Notes: a model not told the origin generated them from the letters alone. DNA of 64,000 nt from Halichoerus grypus (GCF_964656455.1 NC_135717.1:17626775-17690774); one strand, 5' to 3'; shown: positions 1 through 10,144, counted from the first letter of the stretch. A program made the numbers and translations.

Positions 1-112
1 CTGAGCACAGGAATCTTTGTCTCGCTCACTGTTGTATCCCAGCGCCTACAAGAGTGCGGTGCATCGCAGCTGCTCAACGAATGTGTGTTGAATGGGTGGA
101 TAAGAAGGAATT
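1..112 (+). repeat. L2 LINE 3' end fragment
   Basis: The stretch carries the typical L2 3' tail: a 'cactgttgtatcccagcgcct' type motif, then 'gtgcggtgcatcgcagctgctcaa' and a degenerate 'aatgtgtgttgaatgggtgg' end. It is old and diverged, and its upstream part would lie left of the window. It sits in the SBK1 intron downstream of the first coding exon. Confidence 0.65.
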
Positions 113-261
113 AGGCACTGAGAGGTGAGGGGCCGCAAGGCCTATTGTCCCCGACTTTGTGCTTGGGTGGCCGTCTGTACCCCCCCCGGGGGACGCACAC
201 GTGTCCACAGAGCACTTACACATCACAGGCCCTCCCCTCGGCACTCCCCATTCACAACCTG

Positions 262-380
262 CTTCTCCTAATGACCCTAGGAGGGGGGCCAGCCCGAGTT
301 GCTACCCTATTTTACAGAGGAGGAACCTGGGCACAGAGAGGTTAAGCCACTTGCCCAAGGTCACACAGAGAGCGAGTGGT
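262..380 (-). repeat. MIR SINE fragment
   Basis: Diagnostic antisense MIR core: a 'ttttacagaggaggaacctg' type stretch followed by 'agaggttaagccacttgcc' and 'aaggtcacacagagag'. Ancient, without visible target duplications. Confidence 0.75.
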
Positions 381-544
381 TCCTCCTGCAGCTGTCAGCT
401 GGCACGGAGCCCCCTGCCCCAGCTGTGTGCAGCTGTGGGAGCTCATGCAGTCCCTGTCCCTGACTGGCTGAGCGGGCGCCGCTGTGAGCCTATGCTGTGC
501 GGAAGGCATCGTGCTCCTGGTTAAGCGAGAAGATTCTGGAGCTG

Positions 545-680
545 ATTAGTGGGGTCTCGTCCTGGCTCGAACCCTCTCTAGCTGCATGACCTTAGCTGAG
601 GGACTGGATCTCTGGGTCTCAGTGTCTTCATCTGAGAAACGGAGATGGCCATACTGACCTCCCAGGGGCATCTCCCACCT
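545..680 (+). repeat. Probable MIR SINE fragment, degraded
   Basis: The order 'gctgcatgacctta', 'tgggtctcagtgtcttcatctg' and 'agaaacggagatgg' matches the sense MIR core (tgaccttgggcaag ... cctcagtttcctcatctgtaaaatgggg), with many substitutions. Confidence 0.5.
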
Positions 681-993
681 CTCCTTAAGCATGGTGCCCT
701 GTTTCCAAGGACACACCCTCAGCCCTGTCCACTTCCGTAGGGTCAGCCCTGAGTTCTCTCCTGAGCTCCAGATGTCCCAGGGTCAGCCCCTCAGCTATCC
801 CCAAGCAGCCCACCCTCCAGCCTGGGCCCTGTACCCCCTCTCAGGTCTCCCTGGGCCGCTCAGGCTGCATCTCTCCACCTGGACCAGGAACTCTGTCTCC
901 CTGCTGACCTCTTGGCTCCCGAAGAGAGCACCTGAGAGCCCCAGACAAGTCCCCACCCCTGCCTTCAAAACCGGCCGCCCTGCAGAGGCTCAC

Positions 994-1219
994 CTGTGCC
1001 CTTGTAGGCCACGAGGTCGACCTTCCCGTAGGTGCCCTTGCCTAGCTCCCGGACGAGTTCGTAGTGCTTGGTGACATCATTGGCGGCCAGGGTGCGGAGC
1101 GTCAGCGCCTGCATGTCTTCAGTGAGGAGGGGCACCCCTGCACCCAGCCCAGGGGCAGTCCCCGGCCCACAGCAGGGCAGGGAGCGGGGTGGCTCGGGCT
1201 CTGGGCAGCCCACGCTCAT
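994..1219 (-). CDS. SBK1: SBK1 first coding exon (residues 1-75), SH3-binding-domain kinase 1
   Basis: The minus-strand reading from the ATG at 1219-1217 begins [14 protein letters not shown] and continues through a short Pro/Gly-rich N-terminus, [15 protein letters not shown], and then the start of a protein kinase fold, [18 protein letters not shown]. The glycine-rich ATP loop G-K-G-T-Y-G is at residues 60-65. This matches the N-terminus of SBK1 as I know it, a cytoplasmic Ser/Thr kinase reported mainly from brain. The coding exon ends at 994 with CACAG followed by intron gtgag (donor GT at 993-992), interrupting a Gly codon after one base. After the donor the open frame merely runs into intron (EPLQGGRF is not coding). 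The start has A at -3. The catalytic HRD and DFG parts lie on exons left of the window. Identification is strong; the few residue differences from my memory of human SBK1 look like ordinary divergence. Confidence 0.95.
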
Positions 1220-1245
1220 CTTCTCCCTGTTATGGGGGATATGGC
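1220..1245 (-). other. SBK1: SBK1 exon 2 splice acceptor and last 7 nt of 5' UTR
   Basis: On the minus strand the sequence runs 'catatcccccataacag' then GGAGAAG and the ATG. The AG at 1228-1227 is preceded by a short pyrimidine tract, so the exon most likely starts at 1226, leaving seven untranslated bases before the start codon. The remaining 5' UTR must therefore come from an upstream exon, consistent with the CpG island about 18 kb away. Confidence 0.75.
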
Positions 1246-1253
1246 ATGAAATG

Positions 1254-1261
1254 TGACGTCA
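1254..1261. promoter_or_regulatory. Perfect palindromic CRE (TGACGTCA) beside SBK1 exon
   Basis: The full eight-base cAMP response element is present about 27 bases upstream of the SBK1 splice acceptor, inside intron 1. CREB/ATF factors bind this palindrome in general. Whether it works here is unknown, since it lies close to a splice branch region and far from the CpG-island promoter. Confidence 0.4.
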
Positions 1262-1645
1262 AGCCAGGGCCCCCTTGTCCACCCACCTCCTCCTTCCCCA
1301 GTACCTAGGGTCCCGGGATGCCGGGCTCAAGATGACCACAAGGGGGCGACAAGCATCTTTGCTGCATCCCCGTTCCCCAAAGCTTCAGGGCCAGGCCTGA
1401 GCCAGCACTCCCAGCAGACACCCGCAGTCCCCACTTGGGTGCCACTGGCCTATCTGTCTCAGGCTGTCATTCAGATGCTGCGTCAGACAAGGCACACGTG
1501 TTTACGTCACACAGAGACACTCCATATACCAAGTTCACACGGGGGCTCCTATTCATAGATATTGATCCACACCTGCTGTTCACCAGGGGCTTGCTGTTCA
1601 CAGCCGTGAGGACACAACACTAAACAGATAAGAATCCCACTCTCA

Positions 1646-1838
1646 GGACGCCTGGGTGGCTCAGTCGGTTAAGCGTCTGCCTTTGGCTCAGGTCATGATC
1701 TCAGGGTCCTGGGATCGAGCCCCTCGTTGGGCTCCCTGCTCAGCAGGGAGTCTGCTTCTCCCTCTCCCTCTGCCCCTCCCCACCCTGTGCTCTCTCTCTC
1801 TCAAATGAATAAATAAAATCTTTTACATATAAAAAAAA
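1646..1838 (+). mobile_element. Can-SINE (SINEC), full length, with target duplication
   Basis: The tRNA-Lys-derived head 'cgcctgggtggctcagtcgg' is followed by a B-box-like 'gggatcgagcccc', a CT-rich body and 'aaatgaataaataaaatctt' with an A tail. Flanking copies 'agaatcccactctca' (1631-1645) and 'agaatcccatcctca' (1839-1853) are a 13/15 target-site duplication. It is antisense to SBK1. Confidence 0.95.
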
Positions 1839-1868
1839 AGAATCCCATCCTCATGGGACTTATGTTCC

Positions 1869-1882
1869 GGGGGGGGGGGGGG
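1869..1882. repeat. G homopolymer (14)
   Basis: A run of fourteen G, potentially unstable in replication and a likely site of sequencing or assembly length error. Confidence 0.85.
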
Positions 1883-1885
1883 CGA

Positions 1886-2610
1886 TGGACAATAAATAGT
1901 GAATACATGCATTATATATGCTCATAAAAGGTGATCTAGGCTTTTGAGAATGGAAGGCAGGGGGTGGGGAAGGTGAGGTCTGAGGGCAGGGATCACAGTA
2001 CCAAATTCCTCACCCAAGTAGCGTCAGACAAAACTCTTGGCAGGATGGTGCAGATATGGCCACACCCACCGTGGCCTTCCACCCTGCCCCTCCACAGACA
2101 ACACCCCCCCGCTCAGGGCCACACAGCTACAGGTGCAGTCCCAGGGCCCCCCCCACCCCGGACACAAGGCAGGGCGCCCGTCCCGCAAAGCCCCAACCCT
2201 CCCCATTCACAGCCTGACTGACCCCTTTGGAATCCACACAAACTGCACGCACCCATCAGAGGTACTGAGTCTGTCCCCAGATGGTGTTGGGGGGCAGAGA
2301 GCTGCAGCAGGGAGAGTCCGGGGCTGGGTGACAGCGAATGCCCATCTGGGGCCTGCATTTCTTGTCTGTCAAGCGGGAGGGGGTTGGGCCGGGGAGCCGG
2401 GCTTCCAGAGCAGGTGTGCTCCTGTCTGTGTGTGTATCGGCAGGAGAGGCCAGCACTGAATCCTCTGGAAGCCGAGCCCCAGGAGCCTGCCTCCTGGCGC
2501 ACCTCCTCTGCCCTCACCTCACTCCCTCCTACCTCCAATCCCAGGTGACTCAGCCTGTGCTCCCCCAGCCCCCACCCCTGCAAGACAGCCCAGGGCTCTG
2601 GGAGAGAAAG
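1886..2610. other. Intronic sequence without recognised gene
   Basis: Single-copy-looking, GC-rich intronic sequence. Open frames of 130-180 codons on both strands occur here, but they overlap each other, lack recognisable domains and are expected by chance at this GC content. Confidence 0.6.
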
Positions 2611-2611
2611 C

Positions 2612-2818
2612 AGACTTGGAGCCGGCCGGCCTGGCTTTGGGTCCAGCTCTGTCACCTGCTAGCTGGATGGCCTTGGGCAAGTACCTTCACCTTCCCTTGC
2701 CTTAGTTTTCCATCCATAAAAAGGATAGAATAGTGCCTTCTCCCTACGGGCTTGTGACTTATTAAAGGACTTAGCCGTGGAGTGCTTGGTGCTCGGTACA
2801 CAGTAAGCACTCTGTAAG
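2612..2818 (+). repeat. MIR SINE, near full length
   Basis: Sense MIR layout: 'ggtccagctctgtcacctgc', 'tggatggccttgggcaagta', 'ccttagttttcc', 'ataaaaaggatagaatagtg' and the tail 'gtgcttggtgctcggtacacagtaag'. One of the better preserved MIR copies in the window. Confidence 0.85.
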
Positions 2819-2819
2819 G

Positions 2820-4645
2820 GCCAGGTGCCTGTGCTCATTCAGTGGTGGGTCTGTGTTCCCTCTAGCCGGGCCCGCGGAGGCTATGAGCAGGGGTGGGCTC
2901 TCCGGGAGCCCTGCATGCTCACCCTGGCCCAGCAGCTCCCCTTCCAGGCCCAAACCCTCTTCTCCTCCTCTGCCTTCCCCTTCCCTCTTGGCACGACCCA
3001 GCCTCCCACTTCACACAAAGAGGAGGAACATCAGGAGGGAACTTCCTGGCCTCCCACCCAGCCCCAAACGGAGCTCCATCTGCACGTCCTCCGGCTGGCT
3101 GGGGGAGCAGGGGGCCCTCCTCCCCTCCTCCCCTCCTCCGATTTGGCTTCTGCCCCTTCTGCTGCCTCAGGATCCTGCTCCCCCTCTCAGCCCCCTTCCC
3201 CTCCATTCATGAGTAAGCCCTGTTCTATAGAACCTTCCCCCCCCACAGCCACTGCCTTGCTTTTCCTAATTCCTTCAGTCTGTCGGATGCCCTCAGAGGG
3301 GCCCGTCTGTAGCCTGGACTAGCTCATTTCCTAGACCCCCCCAGGGGGAGGGATGGTGCCAGGCCCACAGAGACGGGGTCCTGCTCCCCTACCTCGGCCA
3401 CCCAGCTGGGCCGTGGCACCTGTCACCAAGTCTCTATGCCATCCCAGCTCTGGCCGGACAGCACTGGGTCGCTCTTACTGAAGCCACAACTAGGCTAAAG
3501 TGGGCGGCCTCTCCCCACGATGGTCCTTCCTTGCTTTCAGCGCTGCAAGGGGTCACCCGTCCCAACCTCTGTCAAATGCCCACACACTACCCGGAGGGGG
3601 GGGAGGCTGAGAATTCGGAGCGAGGAAACGCAGGCCATCTGCTTTGATGCAGCAGGGAGATGGACATCGCGTTCTGGGGAGAGTGCGGGCCTCTCCCCCG
3701 GGGGTTCCGAGGAGTACACGCCCTCTTTGCCTGCCAGTGAGAGACTGCTGGGCTGCTCGGCTGACCTACTTCTCCTGCCGTGTGTGGCCTCCCCCAGGGC
3801 TGCTACGCGGGGCAGGCCATGGGCGTGCACGTCCATGCACACACACGTGTGCGACGCTCCCACTTCGGGCTGTGGCCCTGCTAGTCATTTTGGGCTGTCT
3901 CTGCATCCTCTGGGAGACTGACTGGCAGCTGCAAGTTGCTAGAAGCTCTTCTTCCCTCTCTCCCCTCCTCCCTCACGCAGGGGCTGTTGGGTGCATGGCT
4001 CGTCCCCTGCTGCTTTGGCCTCAGGGTTGCGCTGTGTAGGCACCGGCCTGGGTCAGGGGCCCAGCCACAGCGGGGTGGGTCTGGGTCCCACATTTGCCCC
4101 CTGCACTCCAGGTTCAGCCCGCGCTGTGACCACCACCCTGCACTGCCTCTCTCTCGTCTCCTCTGCCGGTCCTGCTGCCTGCCTTGACCTCCCCCTGCCC
4201 CATCCACAATCCTCAGGTCCCATTTCTCTAGGAAGCCTTCCCTGCTGCCCCAGGTGCCAATTCCTGCCTCCGCTGAGCCCCAGGATTCACACAGGGTCTG
4301 TGTGTCTCTCTCTGAGGGTTCCTGTTGAAATGTCTTGGGGTGGTCTCAACTCTGTCCCCTGTCTGTCCCCATCAACAGGCCAAGAGATCCCCGGGGGGAG
4401 GGGCTACATCTGATTCAACTTGCCCTCATCCCTTCCTTTGGTTCCTAGGGCCCAGTTTTGGGGGTCTCCACTATTGACCCCTCCCTCCTTCACAACCTCT
4501 CTCTCCCTTCCGGCCTGTTCTCTGCAAGGCGTCAGCAGGAGACAAGGAATTAATCCACATAGCCGTCCCTGTCGCTGTGTCATGGCCCAGGTACACACCG
4601 CCTCTGACCCAGTTACCACGCATGTGACTTAAGAGGCACAGTGGG
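2820..4645. other. GC-rich intronic sequence, no gene recognised
   Basis: Pyrimidine-rich tracts alternate with purine-rich ones, and there are many short overlapping frames without domains. Around 4195-4290 a stretch resembling an L2 3' body ('ctaggaagccttccctgctg') is present but too diverged to bound. Nothing here supports an exon. Confidence 0.5.
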
Positions 4646-4649
4646 GAGC

Positions 4650-4815
4650 GACAGAAACAGCACGGACCTCGGGGCTCAGCAGGCTTGCCCTTGATCCTGC
4701 CGTGCGCCACTTTTTAGCCGGGTGACCTTGAGCGAGTCACTTGTCTGGGCCTCGGTGACCACACCTTCACGACAGGGAGAATCACAACAATGACGACAGC
4801 AGCAGCTAACACTGA
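4650..4815 (+). repeat. MIR SINE
   Basis: Sense MIR core: 'gccgggtgaccttgagcgag', 'tcacttgtctgggcctcgg', 'gacagggagaatcacaac', then 'gacagcagcagctaacactg'. Confidence 0.7.
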
Positions 4816-4829
4816 AACAGGGCCCAGCT

Positions 4830-4985
4830 CTAAGGATGAGCTCATCTTCACGATTCAGCGGGTAGGTGTTCTCATGACCCCCATTTTCCGGAGGAGGAGA
4901 ATGAGGCAGAGAGCCCGGACAGCTTGCCCAAGGTCAGACGGCTCACGTTGGGATTGGTTCCAAAGTTGGCGCTCTTAACCACTGT
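4830..4985 (-). repeat. MIR SINE, antisense
   Basis: Antisense core 'acccccattttccggagg', 'gagaatgaggcagagagc', 'cagcttgcccaaggtcag'. It follows a sense copy immediately, so two MIRs lie tail to tail here. Confidence 0.7.
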
Positions 4986-5009
4986 TTTCCTGAGTCAGAA
5001 TGTTGGGAG

Positions 5010-5222
5010 TGTCCCATCCGGATCCCTGGGTATCCAAGTGGGGAAACTGAGGCCCAGGAGAGCACAAAGCCTGAGCCAAAGCTGCCCATGTATTCACTCG
5101 GCTCCTGCGGAGAGCCGACCGGCTGTCAGGCGCTTCCCGTGTATTAACTCACTTAATCCCCACAGCAGTGAGGACAGAGCAACTTCTTTCAGGCGGGGAC
5201 TCGAGGCCAGAGAGTGAAGTAA
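5010..5222 (-). repeat. Two antisense MIR fragments
   Basis: 'aagtggggaaactgaggccc' at about 5036-5056 and a second copy with 'attaactcacttaatcccca' and 'cagcagtgaggacagagcaa' at 5142-5200 are both antisense MIR pieces. Confidence 0.65.
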
Positions 5223-5229
5223 GGCACAC

Positions 5230-5750
5230 CTGCCTCCCCGAGTGCTTGAGGGCATATACGCCTGGCATCTGCGGGAACTTGATCTCAAACTCTTTTACCT
5301 TCATCACCCCTGCCTCCCCTTGAAGGAGCAGCCGTGCACTTGGGTGGCTGTGAACTTTCCAGCAGCGGGTGGTGGAGGCCCCTGGCTGCTCCCCTCCCCC
5401 CCTCCATCCTGTGTGGTTGACACTACCATCCACGCTCAAGCTGACCGTGCTGTTCCGGGGGACCCCACATGCTTTGCGCCTCAAGTGTGTGTCCTCACTG
5501 ACCCCAAGGGAGGCCCCTGGTTTCCCCTCTGTTGCTGAAGGCAGCGGGGTGTCACCCGGCCTTCCCGGCAGCACTTGTGGCTCTGGCCCTGTGGGCTGGG
5601 TCTTCCGCCACACGCTGGGGGCGCTTCCCAAGCAAGAAGCAAGACCGAACTGCCTACCACTTCCTGTTGGCAGGTGGTTTGAGCTGGCGCCTCTCTTATG
5701 AGAACTACACCCAATGCATAACCCAACTCAGGCCTGCTTTGGAACAGCCC
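5230..5750. other. Intronic sequence without recognised feature
   Basis: No recognisable exon, RNA gene or repeat apart from short CT-rich tracts. Overlapping frames on both strands look like chance. Confidence 0.5.
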
Positions 5751-5757
5751 TTCCCAA

Positions 5758-5814
<57 letters not shown>
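5758..5814. repeat. (AC)n microsatellite, about 28 units
   Basis: An uninterrupted AC/CA dinucleotide run, probably polymorphic. It generates the spurious Thr-His and Cys-Val frames seen on the two strands. Confidence 0.97.
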
Positions 5815-5817
<3 letters not shown>

Positions 5818-6090
5818 CCAGCCTGGCAAAATTTCACTCACTGAGTCCTCATAAGTACCTGAGAAGAAGGGCAAGAGGTCTCCTGCTTTTTAAACAAACA
5901 GCTTAACTTAGTACACACCACAAAATTTACCCACAGTGGGGCATACAATTCAAGGATTTTAGTAAATGTCCATTGCCACGATCAAGTGATACTTTCTATT
6001 TTATAGATGAAGCACAGAGGCCCAGGAGGTTGGTGATTTACCATGGTTTTGGTAAAGATAGCCAACTGTCCATCAAAACTTTGGGTTTCT

Positions 6091-6288
6091 GGGGCGCCTG
6101 GGTGGTTCAGTCGTTGAGTGTCTGCCTTCAGCTCTGGTCATGATCCCGGGGTCCTGGGATCGGGCCCAGCATTGGGATCCCTGCTCAGCGGGGAGCCTGC
6201 TTCTCCCTCTCCCACTCCCCCTGCTTGTGTTCCCTCTCTCACTGTCTCTCTCTCTCTGTCAAATAAATAAATAAAATCTTAAAAAAAA
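6091..6288 (+). mobile_element. Can-SINE, full length
   Basis: Full element from 'ggggcgcctgggtggttcag' to 'aaataaataaataaaatctt' and an A tail. Flanks 'aaaactttgggtttct' (6075-6090) and 'aaaactttcggtttcc' (6289-6304) are a 14/16 target duplication. Confidence 0.95.
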
Positions 6289-6312
6289 AAAACTTTCGGT
6301 TTCCTCTTTTAT

Positions 6313-6505
6313 TTTTTTATTTTAGATTTTATTTATTTATTTGACAGACACAGCGAGAGAGGGAACACAAGCAGGGGGAGTGGGAGAGGGAGAAGCAGGC
6401 TTCCCGCTGAGCAAGGAGCCCGATGCGGGGCTTGATCCCAGGACCCTGGGATCATGACCAGAGCTGAAGGCAGATGCTTAACCAATGAGCCACCCAGGCG
6501 CCCCT
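6313..6505 (-). mobile_element. Can-SINE, full length, inverted next to the preceding one
   Basis: Antisense element from 'agattttatttatttatttg' to 'gagccacccaggcgcccc'. A perfect 15-base target duplication 'ggtttcctcttttat' flanks it (6298-6312 and 6506-6520). The left copy overlaps the right target duplication of the preceding SINE, so this insertion came second. Confidence 0.96.
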
Positions 6506-6589
6506 GGTTTCCTCTTTTATAATACAGAGCTGTTGCTGGAGGGCGGTTGTCAGCAGGGGAGTACATTTCCTGCCCGCCTGGCAGCCAGG

Positions 6590-7135
6590 TGTGGCCAGGT
6601 GTGACCAGTTTCTCCAATGGAATGTGAGCAGAAATGATGGCAGTCACTGCTGGGCGGGGCCTCTTAAGAGTGGGCGGGGTGTCTCTATTTTCTCTCCTTT
6701 AAGCAGGCCTGATACAGAGGCCTCCTGGGTCCTAAAAGACAGTGGAGGGGCGCCTGGGTGGCTCAGTCGGTTAAGCCTGTGCCTTCAGCTCAGGTCATGA
6801 TCCCAGGGTCCTGGGATCGAGTCCCTCATCGGGCTCCCTGCTCCGCGGGGAGCCTGCTTCTCCCTCTCCCTCTGCCCGCCGCTCCCCCTGCTCCCCCTGC
6901 TCGGGCTCTCTCTCTCTCTCTCAAATAAAGAAATAAATAAATCTTAAAAAAAAAAAAAAAGACAGTGGAGCTAGGAGCAGCCTGAGTGCCTGGCTGTGGG
7001 CAGTCTCCTGCTGTTGAAGGTTGCCCACTTGACATTCTATGGAAGCCGAAGTAAATGTCCGTTGTGTTAGGCTGCTGAGATATAGGGGCTTATTTGTTAC
7101 AGCAGCTATAGCACTACTAGTCTAATCCAAGGATT
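6590..7135 (+). repeat. Ancient unassigned mammalian repeat, split by a SINE
   Basis: The layout 'ctccaatggaatgtgagcag', 'aaatgatggcagtcactg', then after the SINE 'ttgtgttaggctgctgagat' and 'ttatttgttacagcagctat' recurs elsewhere in the window (8250-8660, 40600-40980, 58130-58440, 60150-60490). It looks like an old LTR-type or other mammal-wide repeat whose family I cannot name. Confidence 0.5.
6748..6956 (+). mobile_element. Can-SINE, full length
   Basis: Full-length sense element with a perfect target duplication 'aaaagacagtggag' (6734-6747 and 6957-6970). The close match and clean duplication suggest a fairly recent insertion. Confidence 0.96.
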
Positions 7136-7261
7136 ATGTAGCAAGGAGGCCAAAGAGCTAGGATTTGAACCTCTGTATGTCCAACTGCCTGGAGGGTGAC
7201 CAGTCTGTAAAGAGAGGGGGGGCCTGCTCTTATCCTGTCTCATGGGAGAACAAGAGTACTG

Positions 7262-7420
7262 GCAAATATTTATTGAGTGTTTCTATATGCCAGGTGCTGG
7301 GCTAACCATGATGGATTAAATTACTTAACAATCACAAGTCTGGGCGGTAGGTGCTACTATGATCACCCCATCTTACAGAAAGGGATACAGATGGGCTAAC
7401 TAATTTGGATTTGAACTCAG
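7262..7420 (-). repeat. MIR SINE, antisense
   Basis: 'caaatatttattgagtgttt', 'atgccaggtgctgggctaac', 'gtaggtgctactatgatc', 'ccatcttacagaaaggga' follow the antisense MIR order. Confidence 0.75.
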
Positions 7421-7424
7421 GCTG

Positions 7425-8245
7425 TCAGGCTTCAGGTCCCATGCTCTTGTGCACAGTGTCCTCTGAGGCTCCTGAAGGTAAACCCAAGCAGAGAGCAACT
7501 CAAAATGAGACAGTTCTCATGTCACAACAGGGAGGAAACGGGTTCTCAATCACTGGGGGTAGAGAAGCAGAGAACTGGATGCCCATCTGTTGGGGAATCG
7601 GCAGCAGGGGTTGAGGTTGGACCAAGAGACATCAGCCAGGCCTTTCTTACTCTCACTCTGGGATTCTAAGATTCTCTGTCCCCATGCCCAGGTCCCTTCA
7701 CTCAGGTCACTGCACCCATGCTGTGCCCTTAGCCCATGCAAACCCCAAGGGTATCCTTAACCAGGCCCTGACCTGGAAGGATTCCATCGAACATATGATT
7801 GTTGCTGGCTCGGTGGGTCACCGCTCTGGGTCTGTCTTATTATGAAAAGCTGTGTCACAAAAGCAGCCATAAGACAAAAGCATTATTTCAGGTACTGAGT
7901 GGGGACGGGGGGCCTGCTCCACTTTGATTCTTTGTAGAGGGAGGGGCTGGAGCCTCATGCCCCTAGTCTACATGGCTGAGCCAGCGTCGGGTACCCCCCA
8001 ATCCCCCTTTCCCACCTCCAGGCTTCTCCCTCCGAGGCCTCCTTATCCATGTCTTAAGACCACATCTGACCCACGCCTTGCCTTGCTCAGGCATTTTCAG
8101 TGGCTTCTTGAGTCAGCCTGTGGTGCTTTTTCCTTCTCAGATGAATTTTGCTTTCTTCAGGGAATGGCCCCTCTCTCAGGCCACACGGTTCAGTAGAATG
8201 TCTCCACCCAGGCTTTAGGGGCAGGCTGGACCCAGGCCTGGCTGG
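7425..8245. other. Intronic sequence without recognised gene
   Basis: Moderate GC, no clear exon and no splice-flanked conserved frame. A pyrimidine-rich part around 7990-8060 and an old L2-like piece around 8030-8160 are possible but not secure. Confidence 0.45.
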
Positions 8246-8249
8246 CCAG

Positions 8250-8665
8250 CAGGTCCATCCCATCCACCAGATCACTATGACTGGTTCAGAGATGAACCTG
8301 TGACCAAAGGTGACCCATTGGGATCTAGACCTAGGACTTGGGCTGCAGCTATCAGGAAAGAGATGCCTCCTGACTCTTGGGATGCAAAGCCGGAGGACAA
8401 GGTCTGGAGCTGCGGGGGGCCGGCTTTGCCACCGTGCGGGGAGAGCCTGCCCAAGAATGAAGCATCAGAGAAAAAAGCAGAGCTGTAAGGTGGAGGGATT
8501 TCTGATGACTCTGGGCACCTGGATCCAGGCATGACTAAAGCCAGTTATACTCCTGACCATTTGTTTCATGCATTGATACATTTCTTTTTTTGGCTTAAGC
8601 CACTTTGAGTTGAGTTGATGTTACTTGCAACCTAAAGATTCCGGACAAGTATATCTACTCGGGCC
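8250..8665 (+). repeat. Ancient unassigned mammalian repeat
   Basis: Contains 'cactatgactggttcagaga', 'tgacccattgggatctagac' and an ending 'ggcttaagccactttgagtt', the same general type as the copy at 6590-7135. Family not resolved. Confidence 0.45.
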
Positions 8666-8884
8666 TGGGCACTGGCATGGGGTGAATAGGTTAGAGCAAT
8701 GCATCAGGTAGAAGATATGAACCTATGAATTAGGAAGGCAGACAAAATAAGGACTCAGATAAATAGAAGGCCAGAAAGGCAATGTCAGTGCTCCAGCATT
8801 TCCAAGGAGGACATGGCAGTGGGGATCAGGGTGGCTTCCTGGTGGAGGTGACACACAAATGGGCTTTGAAGGGGATTGACAATC

Positions 8885-8985
8885 CAGCAAGAAACCCAAG
8901 AGCTCCTTGACAGCAAGCTCCATGCCTTAATCACCTTGGTATCCCTAGTACTTAGCCAGGGTGTGACAAATGCTAGGTGAATAAT
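8885..8985 (+). repeat. L2 3' end fragment (probable)
   Basis: 'agctccttgacagcaagctcc', 'ttggtatccctagtacttag' and 'gacaaatgctaggtgaataa' follow the L2 3' end order. Confidence 0.55.
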
Positions 8986-9100
8986 TCTTTATGTGTTCAG
9001 CAAGTTGTAATTTTTCATGTCTTCGCTTTCTTGAACGTGACCCTGTAGGCATATAGTTATTTTCCCAGGGGCTTGTGTGAGGTATCATTAGCCCCATTTT

Positions 9101-9302
9101 TTTTTTCTAAAGATTTTATTTATTTATTTGAGAGAGAGAGAGAGACAGCGAGAGAGGGAACACAAGCAGCAGGGGGAGTGGGAGAGGGAGAAGTAAGCTT
9201 CCCGCAGAGTAGGGAGCCCGATGCGGGGCTCGATCCCAGGACCCTGGGATCATGACCTGAGCCGAAGGCAGACGCTTAACGACTGAGCCACCCAGGTGCC
9301 CC
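9101..9302 (-). mobile_element. Can-SINE, full length
   Basis: Antisense element with a perfect 15-base target duplication 'cattagccccatttt' (9086-9100 and 9303-9317). It lies in the same transcriptional orientation as SBK1. Confidence 0.96.
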
Positions 9303-9534
9303 CATTAGCCCCATTTTAATGATGCAGAGACCGATGGCCAGAAGAAAACAGTGATTTGCTCAAAATCACAGAAAGTCAGTGGCAGGGTTGGGCTAGAGGC
9401 CAGGGCCTCTGCACGGTGGGGTGTGCTCTCCCTCTCATAGCCCAGCCCCAGCACAGCAGAGGAGGTGTGTGGCTGGGAGTGACACTGGGGAGGGGACAGA
9501 GAGGCTAGTGAGAGAGGAAAGTGACATAACCGCT

Positions 9535-9760
9535 AACACTAAGGATCCCCGAGGTGTGCCAAGAGCCTCAGAGAAATTAACTTATCTAAGCCTCACAACA
9601 CTCTACGACACGGGGACTGTTATTCACCCCAACTTACAGATGAGAAAACTGAGGCCCAGAGCAGTCATGTCACTTGATCAAGATAATCCAATAAATGTCA
9701 GAGCTGGGATTCAAACCCAGGCATTACCACTCCAGTGTCCAAAAACCTAACCACTCTGTT
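9535..9760 (-). repeat. MIR SINE, near full length, antisense
   Basis: 'aagcctcacaacactctacg', 'cccaacttacagatgagaaa', 'actgaggcccagagcagtca' and 'gctgggattcaaacccaggc' give the complete antisense MIR order. Confidence 0.85.
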
Positions 9761-9799
9761 TCATTGTTCCTAAATTGATATCGTGCAAACTATCACTCA

Positions 9800-9930
9800 T
9801 TTTCTCAATATGCCAATGCTTCACATTGGGGGTGTCATCTTCATGGCACCCCCGTGTTACAGATAAGGACGCTGAGGCCCAGAGGGGTTAAGCAGCCTGC
9901 CCCAGGCCACTCAGCTGGTAAAGGGCAGAG
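9800..9930 (-). repeat. MIR SINE fragment, antisense
   Basis: 'cgtgttacagataaggacgc', 'tgaggcccagaggggttaag' and 'cctgccccaggccactcag' are antisense MIR core. Confidence 0.75.
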
Positions 9931-10144
9931 ACAAGGACTGAACCCTGAACTTCCCTGCTCATCTCTTCTCTGCTCTTGGTCTCTGGCCCCACTGTCTTCA
10001 GCACCACAGGCGAGGACAGCACCCAGGCAGGCCCCGCACGACACTGTGCAAGGCTAGAGGAAGCGCGAGGAGGGGAGACAGCCCGGAGGGGGATGGAGGG
10101 ACCTCTGCAGAACTGGAACCCAGGCCCCCCTCCCAGGGGGCTGG

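Noticed and set aside
1646..1730. tRNA-like heads of Can-SINEs considered as tRNA genes
   Set aside because: They contain A- and B-box-like words but continue into the SINE body and A tail and do not fold as intact tRNAs. No separate tRNA gene was found in the window.
2113..2655. 180-codon minus-strand frame in SBK1 intron 1
   Set aside because: Overlaps a MIR element at its upstream end and has no domain content; chance frame.
5481..5906. Frames rich in Thr-His or Cys-Val around 5.5-5.9 kb
   Set aside because: They are translations through the AC microsatellite.
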